Source: Symsagittifera roscoffensis (Eukaryota; Xenacoelomorpha; Acoela; Convolutidae). From it: 64,000 nt of DNA. The notes under the pieces were generated by a model, which was given only the letters and a program-made list of their open reading frames with translations, was not told the DNA's origin and made no database searches. The position numbers and the translations under genes were made by a program. The DNA lies in the NCBI RefSeq assembly GCF_963678635.1, contig NC_087066.1:14120517-14184516 (forward strand). The letters run 5' to 3'. Of this stretch, positions 34,845 to 46,256 are shown in pieces; the first letter of the stretch is position 1; each line of letters begins with the position of its first letter.

Positions 34845-36109
34845 TTTAGAGCCTCATATTCAACGATGGACGCAATCCTTTATTGCACTGAATTCTTCCG
34901 CAAATCAGTGAATGAAAACAAATACGATGCCGGAATTTTATTAGACCTATGAAAAGTTTTCGATTCTATCAACCAGGAACATTTAAAGACTAAACTGAAT
35001 GATTTGGATTGGAATTCTGTAGGTCAACAATTGTAATGGTTCATAAATTTAAAGTTTATAAATAATAGACAACAGAATACTGTAGTAAATAACACTGAAT
35101 CCAGTTGCATCTATCCTCACCAGGGCGTACCTCCAGGTACAATTTAGGCACCACTAATTTGCAACCTATACAAAACTGACTTGAACAAAAACTTAACCGA
35201 AACTTGCAAAGTGGTTCAATATGCAGATGATACACTTCTATTTTGTGATGATAATTACATCAAAAATGCTCTACAACTATTGCAAAACTTCTGCATGAAA
35301 TAGTCTCTGTAGTTCACAAAACATTCTTTAGAATCGAAACAAAGAAAACTGAGTTGATATTGTATAGCAAAAAACATCAAGGCATAAACCACAAATCAAA
35401 AATCAGTATAATGTTAGATCATACGAAAAAAAATCCTAAAAATAAAATTTCGGGGCTGCAAACGTCTGTAAATGACCACTGGCACTGTATCTTGAGCAAC
35501 ACTCAACATTCTGGGGGATCACTGGCAGACGGCGACACGCGATGAGGACATCGATCTTGAGTCCGGGCAGTATGTGCCAGTCGGTCATATTTTGAAATTT
35601 GACCTTGAGTAACGCAAGAAACATGATTTTGGGGTGAAATGGAATTTTTCAAAAATTCGAAATGAGCATTTCATGCTCAATTTTTTGCGACAACTGAAAA
35701 TATCCGAAAAATAATATCAGAAGAAAAGAACTACAATTGCGGGAAAGTAGTCGAAAAAACAGCGGAAAATTGCTAGTCGAAATTTCCAGATATAAGATTA
35801 TAGAGAGTAGAGCTGTCTCATTCTTAACAGAAGGCAGAGTGATCGCAAGTGGAGAAGAAAGCGAATCAGTACTGGACCAGAATGAACCTTCGGTGGAAAG
35901 GTGGACAACCGAAATCTCCCAATAGTCCAGCCCCAAAACTCATTTCTCAAGCTGAAATTTATTAATTTAAAACTCCTCGAGTCAAACTTAATTCCCCAGT
36001 TACTCTAGAGTTACTTGTTATTTTAATTACTCAAATTCTAGAGTGTGCCGGTATGTGAGTACCCAATTTAAATTTCCTGAGTGTGTTTTATTTTGTTATG
36101 TTGAGGTAA
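34845..36109 (+). repeat. 1,266-bp tandem duplication, copy 2 (LINE RT piece plus R)
   Basis: Second copy of 33,579-34,844, including YADD at 35,220-35,231 and repeat R at 35,456-35,965. It ends at GTTGAGGTA near 36,109, after which sequence is unrelated. Confidence 0.95.
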
Positions 36110-36950
36110 GGAGAGTTTTAGGTTGATCCATCTGAAATGGATCAAAATTCCACTGTCTAATAAAAAGTGACTATACGGATTGTTCCGACCCTGTTTTAAA
36201 CGGCGTTCGCGTGTTTTAGGTATTTTGAGAACTGAGTATGAGGACGTTCTTATTTTCTAGAGTGGGGGGGGGGGTATTTTGGTAGTGGCCTTTAAGCTGC
36301 AACAAAGGTTTTAGTCTCATGTCGCAAGTGAACCGAATTGGCTCCGACCGTTTGAGGTAGAAAAACACAAGAGATAGTGTCCCTGACTCTTGAGCCAATG
36401 GTTATAGGGCCTATTTTTCTTTAAACTCATATGTGATTCGAGTAGGTGACTGTTACATAGTGTTTTTATGGCGCTCCTGTGTGTTTTTACGACATCAAGA
36501 CTACGGGATCAAACCGACTTGACACAGCTCCGGGCTACATGCCCATTCTAGAGTACCGGTGGTACGGTTCAGCGGGAACGTGTAAACCTTCCGGTTGTAC
36601 CGTGATAGTTTTTTAAGAAAACTCGAGAAAATTTCCTGGTACGCTCTCCGAACGAGGCCTAGCTAACCGAGTAAGGGGGGTAACTAGGGGGACAAAAAAC
36701 GAGTAAAAAACAAAAAGCAAAACGAAAAACCAAAAAAGAATAGAGAAAGGAACACAAAAAACCATCAAACATAAAAAGGACAGCGGCTTTGACTTCCAGA
36801 TTGGGTGGATCAAGCCTTTATATTAATTGAAATAGTATACTCATACTGTTTCCCAATAAGACCGATCGTTTCGATCAAATCAGCAACTTTATATAGGTGC
36901 CCGAGTGTGGGGCGTTGTTAAGGGTTTTCAGATAGCTTGCAAGTTCAGCG
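36110..36950. other. intergenic, nothing recognised
   Basis: Contains an inverted repeat GATCCAT/ATGGATC at 36,125-36,143, a run of 11 G at 36,265-36,275, and an A-rich tract at 36,690-36,760. No gene is supported. Confidence 0.4.
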
Positions 36951-36951
36951 T

Positions 36952-37390
36952 GACCAGCCAAGTGGGAAAGGGGTTCTCAGGAAGCGGACCCAAGAAGTGC
37001 TGGACACGCCAAAGAGACATCCTGAACGGACAAAAACAAACTGAGAAGGGCACACAGGGGTGTTCTGTTTGGTCAATCGACGGACCAATGGGAGACTTGA
37101 CTGGAAGAGGTGACCAGCCAAGTGGGAAAGTGGTTCTCAGGAAGCGGACCCAAGAAGTGCTGGACACGCCAAAGAGACATCCTGAACGGACAAAAACAAA
37201 CTGATAAGGGCACACAGGGGTGTTCTGTTTGGTCAATCGACGGACCACTGGGAGACTTGACTGGAAGAGGTGACCATCCAAGTGGGAAAGTGGTGCTGGA
37301 GAAAGGTGCTGGACACGCCAAGGAGACAACGAGCAGGGAATCAGAACAGAAAAAGAAGGACGCACAGGGGTGTTCTGTTTGGTCAATCGG
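36952..37390. repeat. 160-bp tandem repeat, 2.7 units
   Basis: Units begin GACCAGCCAAGTGGGAAAG at 36,952, 37,112 and 37,272. Units 1 and 2 are almost identical; unit 3 is shortened and diverged but ends with the same CACAGGGGTGTTCTGTTTGG. Long open readings exist on both strands, but the 160-bp period shifts frame at each unit, so they are not believable proteins. Confidence 0.9.
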
Positions 37391-38217
37391 GTGTCGTTAA
37401 AATCCACATTACTTAATAGGAAATAAGTGTAAAATTGGAAAAGGGGATACCCACTGTTTAGAGGATACGTTTTTCTTGAGCAGAGCTTGGAAACAGGTTC
37501 TACGGTTTTTTCTCAAGAGGTTATCACCAATCGCGCTCAAGGCAATTTTCGGCCTAAGAAGTGGGGAGGGTTAGAAGGGTGTTAAAGAGTGGGGCTAAAA
37601 AGTGGGGAGGGTTAGAAGGAGGGTTGGTTAAGTTAGAGGTTGGTAGTTGCAAATTGTAAAAAGGGGGGACACATTATAGTAACTATACAATCGTTATCGT
37701 CGATTTAGTTATATTAGTAGAACCAGAGTCTAGAAATATTCATCTCTAGACCCAGAACAAGAGTTGCAACCCGAGGATATTCAAATTTAAGATCGAATTA
37801 AGGTAGGTAACCTAGTCAGATTGGGTGGGGGATCGGAAATAGACCGTTTTTGAAACCCGAAAGGAGAATACCCCATAAGATCGTTAGTAGGGGGGAGGTA
37901 AACGCGTGACAATCAGGTACCAGATATTTTTTTAACGAAAGGACGACATTGGTCATCTTTGAATTTTGGGTGTGTTCATCTTTCTGTTTTTTTAATCATT
38001 TTTCTCGCTTAAATTTTCTACGTTTTCGGAACTAGTTTTATCGGTTTTTGTCAAATCGGTGATCACAAGAGACTTACTGACAAGTCTTGTTTCGACTTGC
38101 ATCGGATTAATAAAGGGAGGTAATTACACGGGGGCTAGTAGGTAAAACTTTTGGTCAGTAAGATTGGGTTTTGGGGAAATTTTAATACTAGAGCTCAAGT
38201 GGTGCTACCAGGGATAG
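37391..38217. other. spacer with purine-rich tracts before the hairpin repeats
   Basis: Contains two copies of AAGTGGGGAGGGTTAGAAGG (37,559 and 37,600) and an AAAAAGGGGGGACAC tract at 37,657-37,671. The latter resembles a retroelement polypurine tract, but no terminal repeat could be found next to it. No coding sequence was seen. Confidence 0.4.
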
Positions 38218-39090
38218 TGATCTAAGTGTCCCAACACCAAAGAAGAAGAGATCCGACTGTCCCAAAACTAGAAAACAGAGGTCATGGGACAGCGCGAAGT
38301 GTCCCAACGCTTGAGTGAGGGGTCTTGGGACAGTACCAAGTGTCCCAAAACTTGAGCAGGCAGTCTTGGGACAGTGTGAATTGTCCCAACACTTAAGTGA
38401 GGGGTCTTGGGACAGTGAGAAGTGTCCCAACACTTGAGTGGGGGGTCTTGGGACATTGCGAAGTGTCCCAACGCTTGAGTGAGGGGTCTTGGGACAGTAT
38501 GAAGTGTCCCAACACTTGAGCAGGTATTCTTGGACAGTGCGAAGTGTCCCAACGCTTGAGTGGGAGGTCTTGGCACAGTGCGAGGTGTCCCAACACTTGA
38601 GTGTGAGGTCTTGGGACAGTGCGAGGTGTCCCAACACTAGGCCTTGGGACAGTGTGAAGTGTCCCAACACTAGGACGAAGGGTCTTGGTACAGTGCGAAA
38701 TGTCCCAACACTTGAGTGGGAGGTCTTGGGACAGTGGAAAGTTTCCCAACACTTGAGTGTGAGGTCTTGGGACAGTGTGAAGTGTCCCAACACTGAGACG
38801 TAAAGTACTGGGACAGTACGAAGTGTCCCAACACTTGGACGAAGGGTCTTGGGACAATGCGAAGTGTCCCAACACTTGAGTGGGAGGTCTTGGGACAGTG
38901 CGAACCGTCCCAATACTTGAGTGAGAGGTCTTGGGGCAGTAAGAAGTGTCCCAACACTTGAGTGGGAGGTCTTGTGACAGTGCGAAGCGTCTCAACACTA
39001 CAACAAAGAGGTCTTGGGACAGTGCGAGGTGTACCAATACTTGAGCATAGGGTCCTAGGAGACTTAAAAGACGTCCTGGGATAGTTTGAA
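38218..39090. repeat. 41-bp hairpin minisatellite, array 1
   Basis: About 20 units of 41 bp of the type GTCTTGGGACAGTGCGAAGT followed by GTCCCAACACTTGAGTG-GG. Each unit contains an inverted repeat: arms TTGGGACA and TGTCCCAA (8 bp) around an 8-nt loop. Changes in one arm are sometimes seen without a matching change in the other. The array ends about 190 bp before the gag start at 39,280. Confidence 0.95.
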
Positions 39091-39149
39091 GTGTCGCAAC
39101 AGTTGAGTAAAAGCACCAGGAACCAGTCAGAACGATCAAAAATCAGCCA

Positions 39150-39279
39150 ATAGTCCATACTATTAGGATTACGAACTCGAATAATTTTTCTTAAGAGAAT
39201 TAGGAAAACTTTTTAGATTTTTAAAAAAATTTTAGAATGGAAATATTAATATTGTAAAAAAAAATTGTAAATAAAAATT
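39150..39279 (+). promoter_or_regulatory. A/T-rich leader of gag, copy B1
   Basis: 130 bp between the hairpin array and the ATG, nearly identical to 42,915-43,052 before B2. It contains TTAAAAAAATTTTAGAAT and AAATAAAAATTATGAGG around the start. Its conservation in both B copies shows it belongs to the element. I could not place a promoter or primer-binding site. Confidence 0.45.
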
Positions 39280-40351
39280 ATGAGGCGAAGTAGGGTGCCG
39301 ATAGCTGATAAAAGAGTTCAAGAATCAAAGAAAAATCATAACTCGTCGCAACGGAAAGCATCACTATCGGATCCGAAAGTAATGAGAAAGAACTTTTCTG
39401 TGAACTTGGTCAACACAATAAGCGCAAAGGAACACAAGATGAAAGAAAGCGCCGTGGAAGGACCAACTGTACCTGCTATAGAAATCGATCTTGAGAGACC
39501 AGATCAGAGTTTTGACGAGGTGGAAAGGAAAACAACGGATTCAACACCAATGCCGAATGCGGAAGAACAAGAAAAGAAGACGATAGAGTTTTCACCAATT
39601 GATACTGTAGAGGACACAACAAGCAACACGCCGGAAAAGATAAAAGATGAATCTCAAACAAAAAGAACGTCGTTCACAGAGAGGATTGCAGCGATGGTCG
39701 GATTGAAACCAAGAAATGAGGAGGTGGTACCAACGACCGAGACAAGCAAAACATTTGGAACAGTTTCTGCAATAACAACAGAGGCCAAACAATACGATGA
39801 GCAGATCAAACGTGGGGCAACAGCTAACCATTAAAAAAACAACTTCTCTTGAGCTGGGTGACTTGATGGCAAAAATGGAGCAAATCGACAAAAAATTGAA
39901 GTGCAGCGAAGAGGATCAACAAATGCTAAAAAAGAAAATACGATACTACAAGAATAAGAACCTAGACAACTGCTTCAACCTGGCAAGGGCGACGGAAGAA
40001 AAGTTACAGCAGATGTCAGACAAGGTAGAGGCCACCGACAAAGAACGAGTGAAGCATATCAAAAAGGACATGCAGGAATTGAAGCAACGGTTTGACACTT
40101 TGAACGAAAAGTTGTGGAATCTAGAGACGAGAATGGACGCAATGAGCAAATACCAAGCTGAAAGTTCTTGTGCCATACAGTCCAAACTGGATGCTCTCTT
40201 GAGAATTTCTACAGCGCAAGACAAGCTGGTAGCAGATAGACCGCAAGGCACCAGAGTTGACATCAAAGAAACGCAACGGAATGAACGGGAGTCTACACCG
40301 TTAAACCGGATTGCAACGAGCACAGGGGCAGGGGGTCCAAGACCATCATGA
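39280..40351 (+). pseudogene. gag ORF1 (coiled-coil protein), copy B1
   Basis: The ATG at 39,280 (MRRSRVPIADKR) opens a highly charged, Lys/Glu-rich protein of about 356 residues. Residues up to about 185 are low-complexity. After them comes a coiled coil (LMAKMEQIDKKLKCSEEDQQ through NEKLWNLETRMDAMSKYQAE). A one-base insertion gives a stop at 39,832-39,834 (CCATTAAAA, where B2 has CCATAAAA). The remaining frame ends at 40,351 with a TGA that overlaps the ATG of ORF2 (ATGA). It is probably a matrix/assembly part of a split gag. Confidence 0.7.
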
Positions 40352-41523
40352 AGGGTGGAACCTCAAACACTACGAATGCACGAGAGGACTCAAGTACGAA
40401 CACTAATGTAGCACCTGACGCATTGACATCGGCAAGCACCTGGGAGACGATGAACAGGACACTGGAAGCGTTCGCGACAAGGAACACTGACTCGAGTGAA
40501 AGAGGAAGTGGTAAATCCAGGAAGACCTTCAAGAAACCCAAAGAGTTCAAAGACGACTCGGATGGCTGCATTGACACATGGGTGGAAGTCATGAGACTAC
40601 ACTTAGAACAGGACAACTTGAATGACGAAAGGCAGGAGTGCACAGCAAAACTAAACAATCTAGAGGGCACAGCGTTGAAATGCGTAGTAGCAAAGAAGGA
40701 AGAGGAACGTGATACGGCAGATAAGATCTTCGAAATACTGTTTAATCGATTCGGATCAGGAAAGAAGGGCCACCAAGCTATGATGAGATTTGAAAAAAGA
40801 AGACAGAGGGACGACGAGTCAATCGATCGGTTCCTGGATGATCTTGAGATCCTGAGAAAAAGGAGTGATCCGGAAGAATCGACAAACAGAAAAAATTTCA
40901 GCATCGCCTCGAAGTTTATCGACGGGGTAAAAAGTGACGACTTGAAAACGATGTTGGCGACGTATTATACACTTTCAAAAGATAATGCACCAACCTCGGA
41001 AGAGATGAGACAAAAGTCTAGGGAGTACATGTTGATGAAACCAAAGAAGTACTCGTACTCAGAAGGCAGGAATATGCAAGGAGGAAGCCAACAACAAAGG
41101 TTGTCATGGTACAAGCCGAGAGATGATATGGATAAACGCAGGTCATGCGCAAATTGCGGATCAGCGAATCATCACGTAGCGGATTGCACGACATACAAAT
41201 AAGGCATGAAAAGTCTGGGATACGCTCCGGATAAAGAAGACATGTGCCAAATGGAGGAACACGAGTTTTATAGTGGCTTAATCATCAAATTAGGCCCAAG
41301 GTGCTTCTTCTATAATCAGGAGGGCCATTTCAAGATGGATTCTCCGTTATTTTGGGATGCTGTGAAGAATCAAAATCATCCCAAACACAAATTAGCACTG
41401 GCTACGGTACAGAATACGAGGAACAGACAAGCCGAAATCGATTTGAAGAACACGGAGGCAGCGAGTGAGGAGTTATCAACAAAGACGGTGAAAGCGGTAA
41501 CGCAAGTCAAGATTGCCATGTAA
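40348..41523 (+). pseudogene. gag ORF2 (capsid and zinc knuckles), copy B1
   Basis: 391 codons plus stop. The capsid-like retrotransposon gag region is DGCIDTWVEVMRLHLEQ through NLEGTALKCVV, IFEILFNRFGSG and SIDRFLDDLEIL. The nucleocapsid knuckle CANCGSANHHVADC fits CX2CX4HX4C. A second knuckle has decayed (CFFYNQEGHFKMDS, lacking the second and last Cys). One nonsense change occurs at 41,200 (TAA; B2 has CAA). The ORF ends with TAA at 41,521-41,523, at the same place as the TAG of B2. The start is the ATG in the ATGA overlap with ORF1. Confidence 0.85.
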
Positions 41524-42351
41524 ACCGAGGCTGGGAATTCACTGGAGATAAACTACGAGAAAGCTGCTGCAGAACCAATCAACAAAGTGAAGCAAGACTT
41601 GGCTACAAAAGAAATCGAGCAACGACTGAGGCCGGAGATAGAGAAGCAGAAATTGAATGAACACTCTGAAGAACAATCGCAGAGCCGGAAGCCATTGAGA
41701 GTGCAACAAACGGTGGTAATTGCAACACTCTGAAAATGGTGACGGGAAAACTAATTGACATAACGAAAATTGGAGTGAGAATAATGTCGACAGTGGGCGG
41801 TCACGAAGTAACAAGAAACCTGAGTGAACCGAGCGATCAGACGATAATGCACATCGATGTGTACGCAGATTACTTGAGTGCAGTAAGCCCGCAAACAACT
41901 TCTAGAGCCGTGAGGGCACTACTCACAAGAAGTAGCAGCAAATCAGTTCGCGTCGACAATAGGTACACGGAGGGATATGGTCCACATGAGGTTATGCTAA
42001 ACATAGATGGAATAAACATCTACACGAAGACAATGATAACATGTGATGAAGACCTAGCCGGACAAATCTACGTGGGTAGACAAGAACTAAAAATGAGATC
42101 GATTGGACACTGCTGTGCCAGGTTAGAAGAAGACGCGATGCATATCGGGATGGAAGCGGACGTATCAGGGCAGGTACTAGACATAAGCGGAAAGAAGACT
42201 CAAATGCGTGGGTTATTGGACACAGGAGCGGTCTTAAGCGTCATACCAATCGAAACCAGGAAAAGGATGGGCTTCGACAAAGACGACTTGATGGACTCGA
42301 GAATACGGCTGTCGGCAGCAAACAAAGGGGCGCTGTGGGTACTAGGCAGAG
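41524..42351 (+). pseudogene. pol N-terminus and truncated protease, copy B1
   Basis: Pol resumes after the gag stop. A frameshift near 41,660 is followed by the reading at 41,736-42,351, which holds HIDVYADYLSAV, the protease core GLLDTGAVLSVIPIETR (Asp-Thr-Gly intact) and RIRLSAANKGAL. At GTACTAGGCAGA (42,351) the sequence switches abruptly into the 41-bp hairpin minisatellite, so the protease lacks its ILGR motif and all of RT, RNase H and integrase are gone. Confidence 0.85.
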
Positions 42352-42915
42352 AGTGTCTCAACGCTTGAGTGGGAGGTCTTGGGACAGTGCGAGGTGTCCC
42401 AGAACTTGAGTCTGAGGTCTTGTGACAGTGCGAGGTGTCCCAACACTAGGTCTTGGGACAGTGTGAAGTGTCCGAACACTAGGACGAAAGGTCCTGGGAC
42501 AGTACGAAATGTCCCAACACTTGAACGAAGGGTCTTGGGACAGTGCGAAGTGTCCCAACACTTGAGTGGGAGGTCTTGGGACAGTGCGAAGTGTCCCAAC
42601 ACTTGAGTGTGAGGTCTTGGGACAGTGCGAGCTGTCCCAACACTAGGTCTTGGGACAGTGTGAAGTGTCCCAACACTAGGACGTAAAGTCCTGGGACAGT
42701 AAGAAGTGTCCCAACACTTGGACGAAGGGTCTTGGGACAGTGCGAAGTGTCCGAACACTTGAGTGGGAGGTCTTGGGTCAGTGCGAAGCGTCCCAATATT
42801 TGAGTGAGAGGTCTTGGGACAGTAAGAAGTGTCCCAACACTAGAACAGAGATGTCTTGGGACAGTGCGAAGCGTCCCAACACTACGAAAAAGATGTCTTG
42901 GGACAGTGCGAGGTC
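42352..42915. repeat. 41-bp hairpin minisatellite, array 2
   Basis: About 13-14 units of the same 41-bp hairpin repeat as array 1, starting in the middle of a unit fused to the B1 protease and ending before the A/T-rich leader of B2. This makes the array the breakpoint of the B1/B2 tandem duplication. Confidence 0.95.
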
Positions 42916-43052
42916 CATACTGTTAAGATTACGAACTCAAATGATTTTTTCTTAAAAGAATTAGGAATATTTTTCAGATTTTTTAAAAAAATTTTAGAAT
43001 AGAAACTTGTAAATATTAATTTTGTATATAAAGAAAATTGTAAATAAAAATT

Positions 43053-44033
43053 ATGAGGCGAAGCAGGGTACCGCTAGCAGATAAAAGAGTTTAAGAATCA
43101 AAGAAAAATCATAATTCGTCGCAACGGAAAGCAACACTATCGGATCCGAAAGTAATGAGAAAGAACTTTTCTGTGAACATGGTCAACACAATCAGCGCAA
43201 AGGAACACAAGATGAAAGAAAGCGCTGTGGAAGGACCAACTGTACCTGCTATAGAAATCGATCTTGAGACACCAGATCAGAGTGTTGACGAGGTGGAAAG
43301 GAAAGCAACGGAATCAACACCAATGCCGAATGCGGAAGAACAAGAAAAGAAGACGATAGAGTTTTCACCAATTGATACTGTAGAGGACACAACAAGCATC
43401 ACACCGGAAAAGATAAAAGATTATTCTCAAACAAAAAGAACGTCGTTCACAGAGAGGATTGCAGCGATGGTCGGTTTGAAAACAAGATATGAGGAGGTGG
43501 TACCAACGACCGAGACAAGCAAAACATTTGGAACAGTTTCTGCAATAACAACAGAGGCCAAACAAGACGACGAGCAGATCAAACGTGGGGCAACAGCTAA
43601 CCATAAAAAAACAACTTCTCTTGAGCTGGGCGACTTGATGGCAAAGTTTGAGCAAATCGACAAAAAATTGAAGTGCAGCGAAGAGGATCGACAAATGCTA
43701 AAAAAGGAAATACGATACAACAAGAATGAGAACCTAGACAACTGTTTCAACCTGGCAAGGGCAACGGAAGAAAAGTTACAGCAGATGTCAGACAAGGTAG
43801 AGGCCACCGACAAAGAACGAGAGAAACATATCAAAACGGACATGCAGGAAATGAAGCAACGATACGACACTGTGAACGAAAAGTTGTGGAATCTAGAGTC
43901 GAGAATGGACACAATGAGCAAATACCAAGCTGAAAGTTCTTGTGCCATACAGTCCAAACTGGAAGCTCTCTTGAGAAATTTTACGGCGCAAGACAAGCTG
44001 GTAGCAGATAGACCGCAAGGCGCCACTTCATAG
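43053..44033 (+). pseudogene. gag ORF1 (coiled-coil protein), copy B2
   Basis: The ATG at 43,053 matches 39,280, but codon 14 is TAA (43,092-43,094), where B1 has CAA. The rest is open from 43,155 to 44,033 (292 residues), passing the site where B1 is frameshifted. The coiled coil is well preserved (LMAKFEQIDKKLKCSEEDRQ through NLESRMDTMSKYQAE). About 7 bp are missing near 44,020, which ends the frame early with TAG. The lesions differ from those of B1, so the two copies decayed after the duplication. Confidence 0.75.
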
Positions 44034-44114
44034 AACCGCAACGGAATAAACGGGAGTCTACACTGTTACCCCGGATTGCAACGAGCACAGGGGCAGGGGG
44101 GGTCTAAGACCATC

Positions 44115-45290
44115 ATGAAATGTGGAACCTCAAACACTACGAATGCACGAGAGGACTCAAGTACGAACACTAATGTAGCACCTGACGCCATGACATGGGC
44201 AAGCACCTGAGAGATGATGAACAGGATACTGGAAGCGTTCGCGACAAGGAACACTGACTCGAGTGAAAGAGGAAGTGGTAAATCCCGGAAGACCTTCAAG
44301 AAACCCAAAGAGTTCAAAGACGACTCGGATGGCTGCATTGACACATGGGTGGAAATCATGAGACTACACTTAGAACAGGACAACTTGAATGACGAAAGGC
44401 AGGCCTGCACAGCAATACTAAGCAATCTAGAGGGCACAGCGTTGAAATGCGTAGAACCAAAGAAGGAAGAGGAACGTGATACGGCAGATAAAATTTTTGA
44501 AATACTATTTAATCGATTCGGATCAGGAATGAAGGGCCACCAAGCTATGATGAGATTTGAAAAAAAAAGACAGAAGGACGACGAGTCAATCGATCGGTTC
44601 CTGGATGATCTTGAGATCCTGAGAAGAAGGAGTGATCCGGAAGAATCGACAAACAGAAAAAATTTCAGCATCACCTCGAAGTTTATCGACGGGGTAAAAA
44701 GAGACGACTTGAAAACGATGTTGGCGACGTATTATACACCTTCAAAAGATAATGCACCAACCCCGGAAGAGATGAGACAAAAATCTAGGGAGTTCATGTT
44801 GATGAAACCAAAGAAGTACTCGTACTCAGAAGGCAGGAATATGCAAGGAGGAAGCCAACAACAAAGGTCGTCATGGTACAAGCCGAGAGATGATATGGAT
44901 AAACGTAGGTCAAGCACAAATTGGGGATCACCGGATCATCACGTAGCGGATTGCACGACATACAAACAAGGCATGAAAAGTCTGGGATAGGCTCCGGATA
45001 AAGAAGACATGAGCCAAACGGATGAACATGAGTTTTATAGTGGCTTAATCATCAAATTAGGCCCAAAGTGCTTCTTCTATAATCAAGAGGTCCATTTCAG
45101 GATGGACTGTCCGTTATTTTGGGAGGCTGTGAAGAATCAAAATTATCCCAAACACAAATTAGCACCGGCTGCGGTACAGAATGCGAGCAACAGACAAGCC
45201 AAAATTGATTTGAAGAACACGGAGGCAGCGAGTGGGGAATTATCAACAAAGACGGTGAAAGCAGTAACGCAAGTCAAGAATGCCATGTAG
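44115..45290 (+). pseudogene. gag ORF2 (capsid and zinc knuckles), copy B2
   Basis: Same length as in B1 (1,176 bp). The ATG lies in the conserved CATCATGA context. It has two nonsense changes, TGA at 44,208 (TGG in B1) and TAG at 44,988 (TAC in B1). The capsid region is as in B1. The first knuckle has lost two Cys (STNWGSPDHHVADC). The second reads CFFYNQEVHFRMDC and keeps the last Cys. It ends with TAG at 45,288-45,290, in the same frame as the following pol reading. Confidence 0.85.
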
Positions 45291-46256
45291 ACCGAGGCTG
45301 GGAATTCACTGGAGATAAACTACGAGAAAGCTGCTGCAGAAGCAATCAAAAAAGTGAAGCAAAACTTGGCTACAAAAGAAATCGAGCAACGACTGAGGCA
45401 GGAGATAGAGAAGCAGAAATTGAATGAAACACTCTGCAGAACAATCCCAGAGTCGGAAGCCATTGAGAGTGCAACAAACGGTGATAAATGCAACACTCTG
45501 AAAATGGTGACGGAAAAACCCTTTGGCATAACGAAAATTGGAGTGAGAATAATGTCGATAATCATAGTGGGCGGTCACAAAGTAACAAGAAACCTGAGTG
45601 AACCGAGCGATCAGACGATAATGCACATTGATGTGTACGCAGATTACTTGAGTGCAGTAAGCCCGCAAACAACTTCAAGAGCCGTGAGGGCACTACTCAC
45701 AAGAGGTAGCAGCAAATCAGTTCGCGTCGACAATAAATACACGGAAGCATATGGTACACATGAGTTAATGCTAAACGTAGATGGAATAAACATCTATACG
45801 AAGACAATAATAACATGTGATGAAGACCTAGCCGGGCAAATCTACGTGGGTAGAGAAGAACTAAAAGTGAGATCGATTGGACACTGTGCCGTGTTAGAAA
45901 AAGACGCGATAAATATCGGGATGGAAGCGGACGTATCTGGGCACGTACTAGACATAAGCGGAAAGAAGCTTCAACTGCGTGGGTTATTGGACACAGGAGC
46001 GGTATTAAGCGTCATACCAATCGAAATATGGAAAAGGATGGGCTTCGACAAAGACGACTTGATAGACTCGAGAATACGGCTGTCGGCAGCAAACAAAGGG
46101 GCGCTGCGGGTACTAGGCAGATCACCAATATTAGCCCTAAACTTGGGGAAACGCAGTTTTTGGATGAGCTTCCTCGAGATGGAGAATCTAGATGAGTCTG
46201 GGCAATTCATTTTAGGCAGAGACTCCATCAGGAATTTCGATGTAACAATGATCTAG
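45291..46256 (+). pseudogene. pol N-terminus and aspartic protease, copy B2
   Basis: In frame with gag ORF2 across the TAG. Begins with a charged helix (KAAAEAIKKVKQNLATKE), then HIDVYADYLSAV and CDEDLAGQIYVGREELK. The retropepsin has GLLDTGAVLSVIPIEIW (Asp-Thr-Gly intact, about 45,985-46,030) and FILGRDSIRNFDV (about 46,208-46,245), the ILG motif expected near the end of the fold. It would process the gag-pol polyprotein. A one-base deletion near 46,250 puts a TAG at 46,254. Confidence 0.85.

Noticed and set aside
36905-37407. Open readings on both strands over the 160-bp repeats
   Set aside because: Same effect: the repeat unit lacks stops, and the period changes frame at each unit.
38188-39158. 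Long minus-strand open readings of 162-248 codons in all three frames
   Set aside because: They are the 41-bp repeat read in three frames. The unit has no stops on that strand and 41 is not a multiple of three, so openness is automatic.
38218-42915. CRISPR-like array
   Set aside because: Repeats are contiguous with no unique spacers, vary between units, and lie in eukaryotic retroelement DNA.
40293-44674. Minus-strand readings of 120-204 codons opposite gag
   Set aside because: Antisense of the Lys/Glu-rich gag ORFs; present in both B copies only because gag is duplicated.
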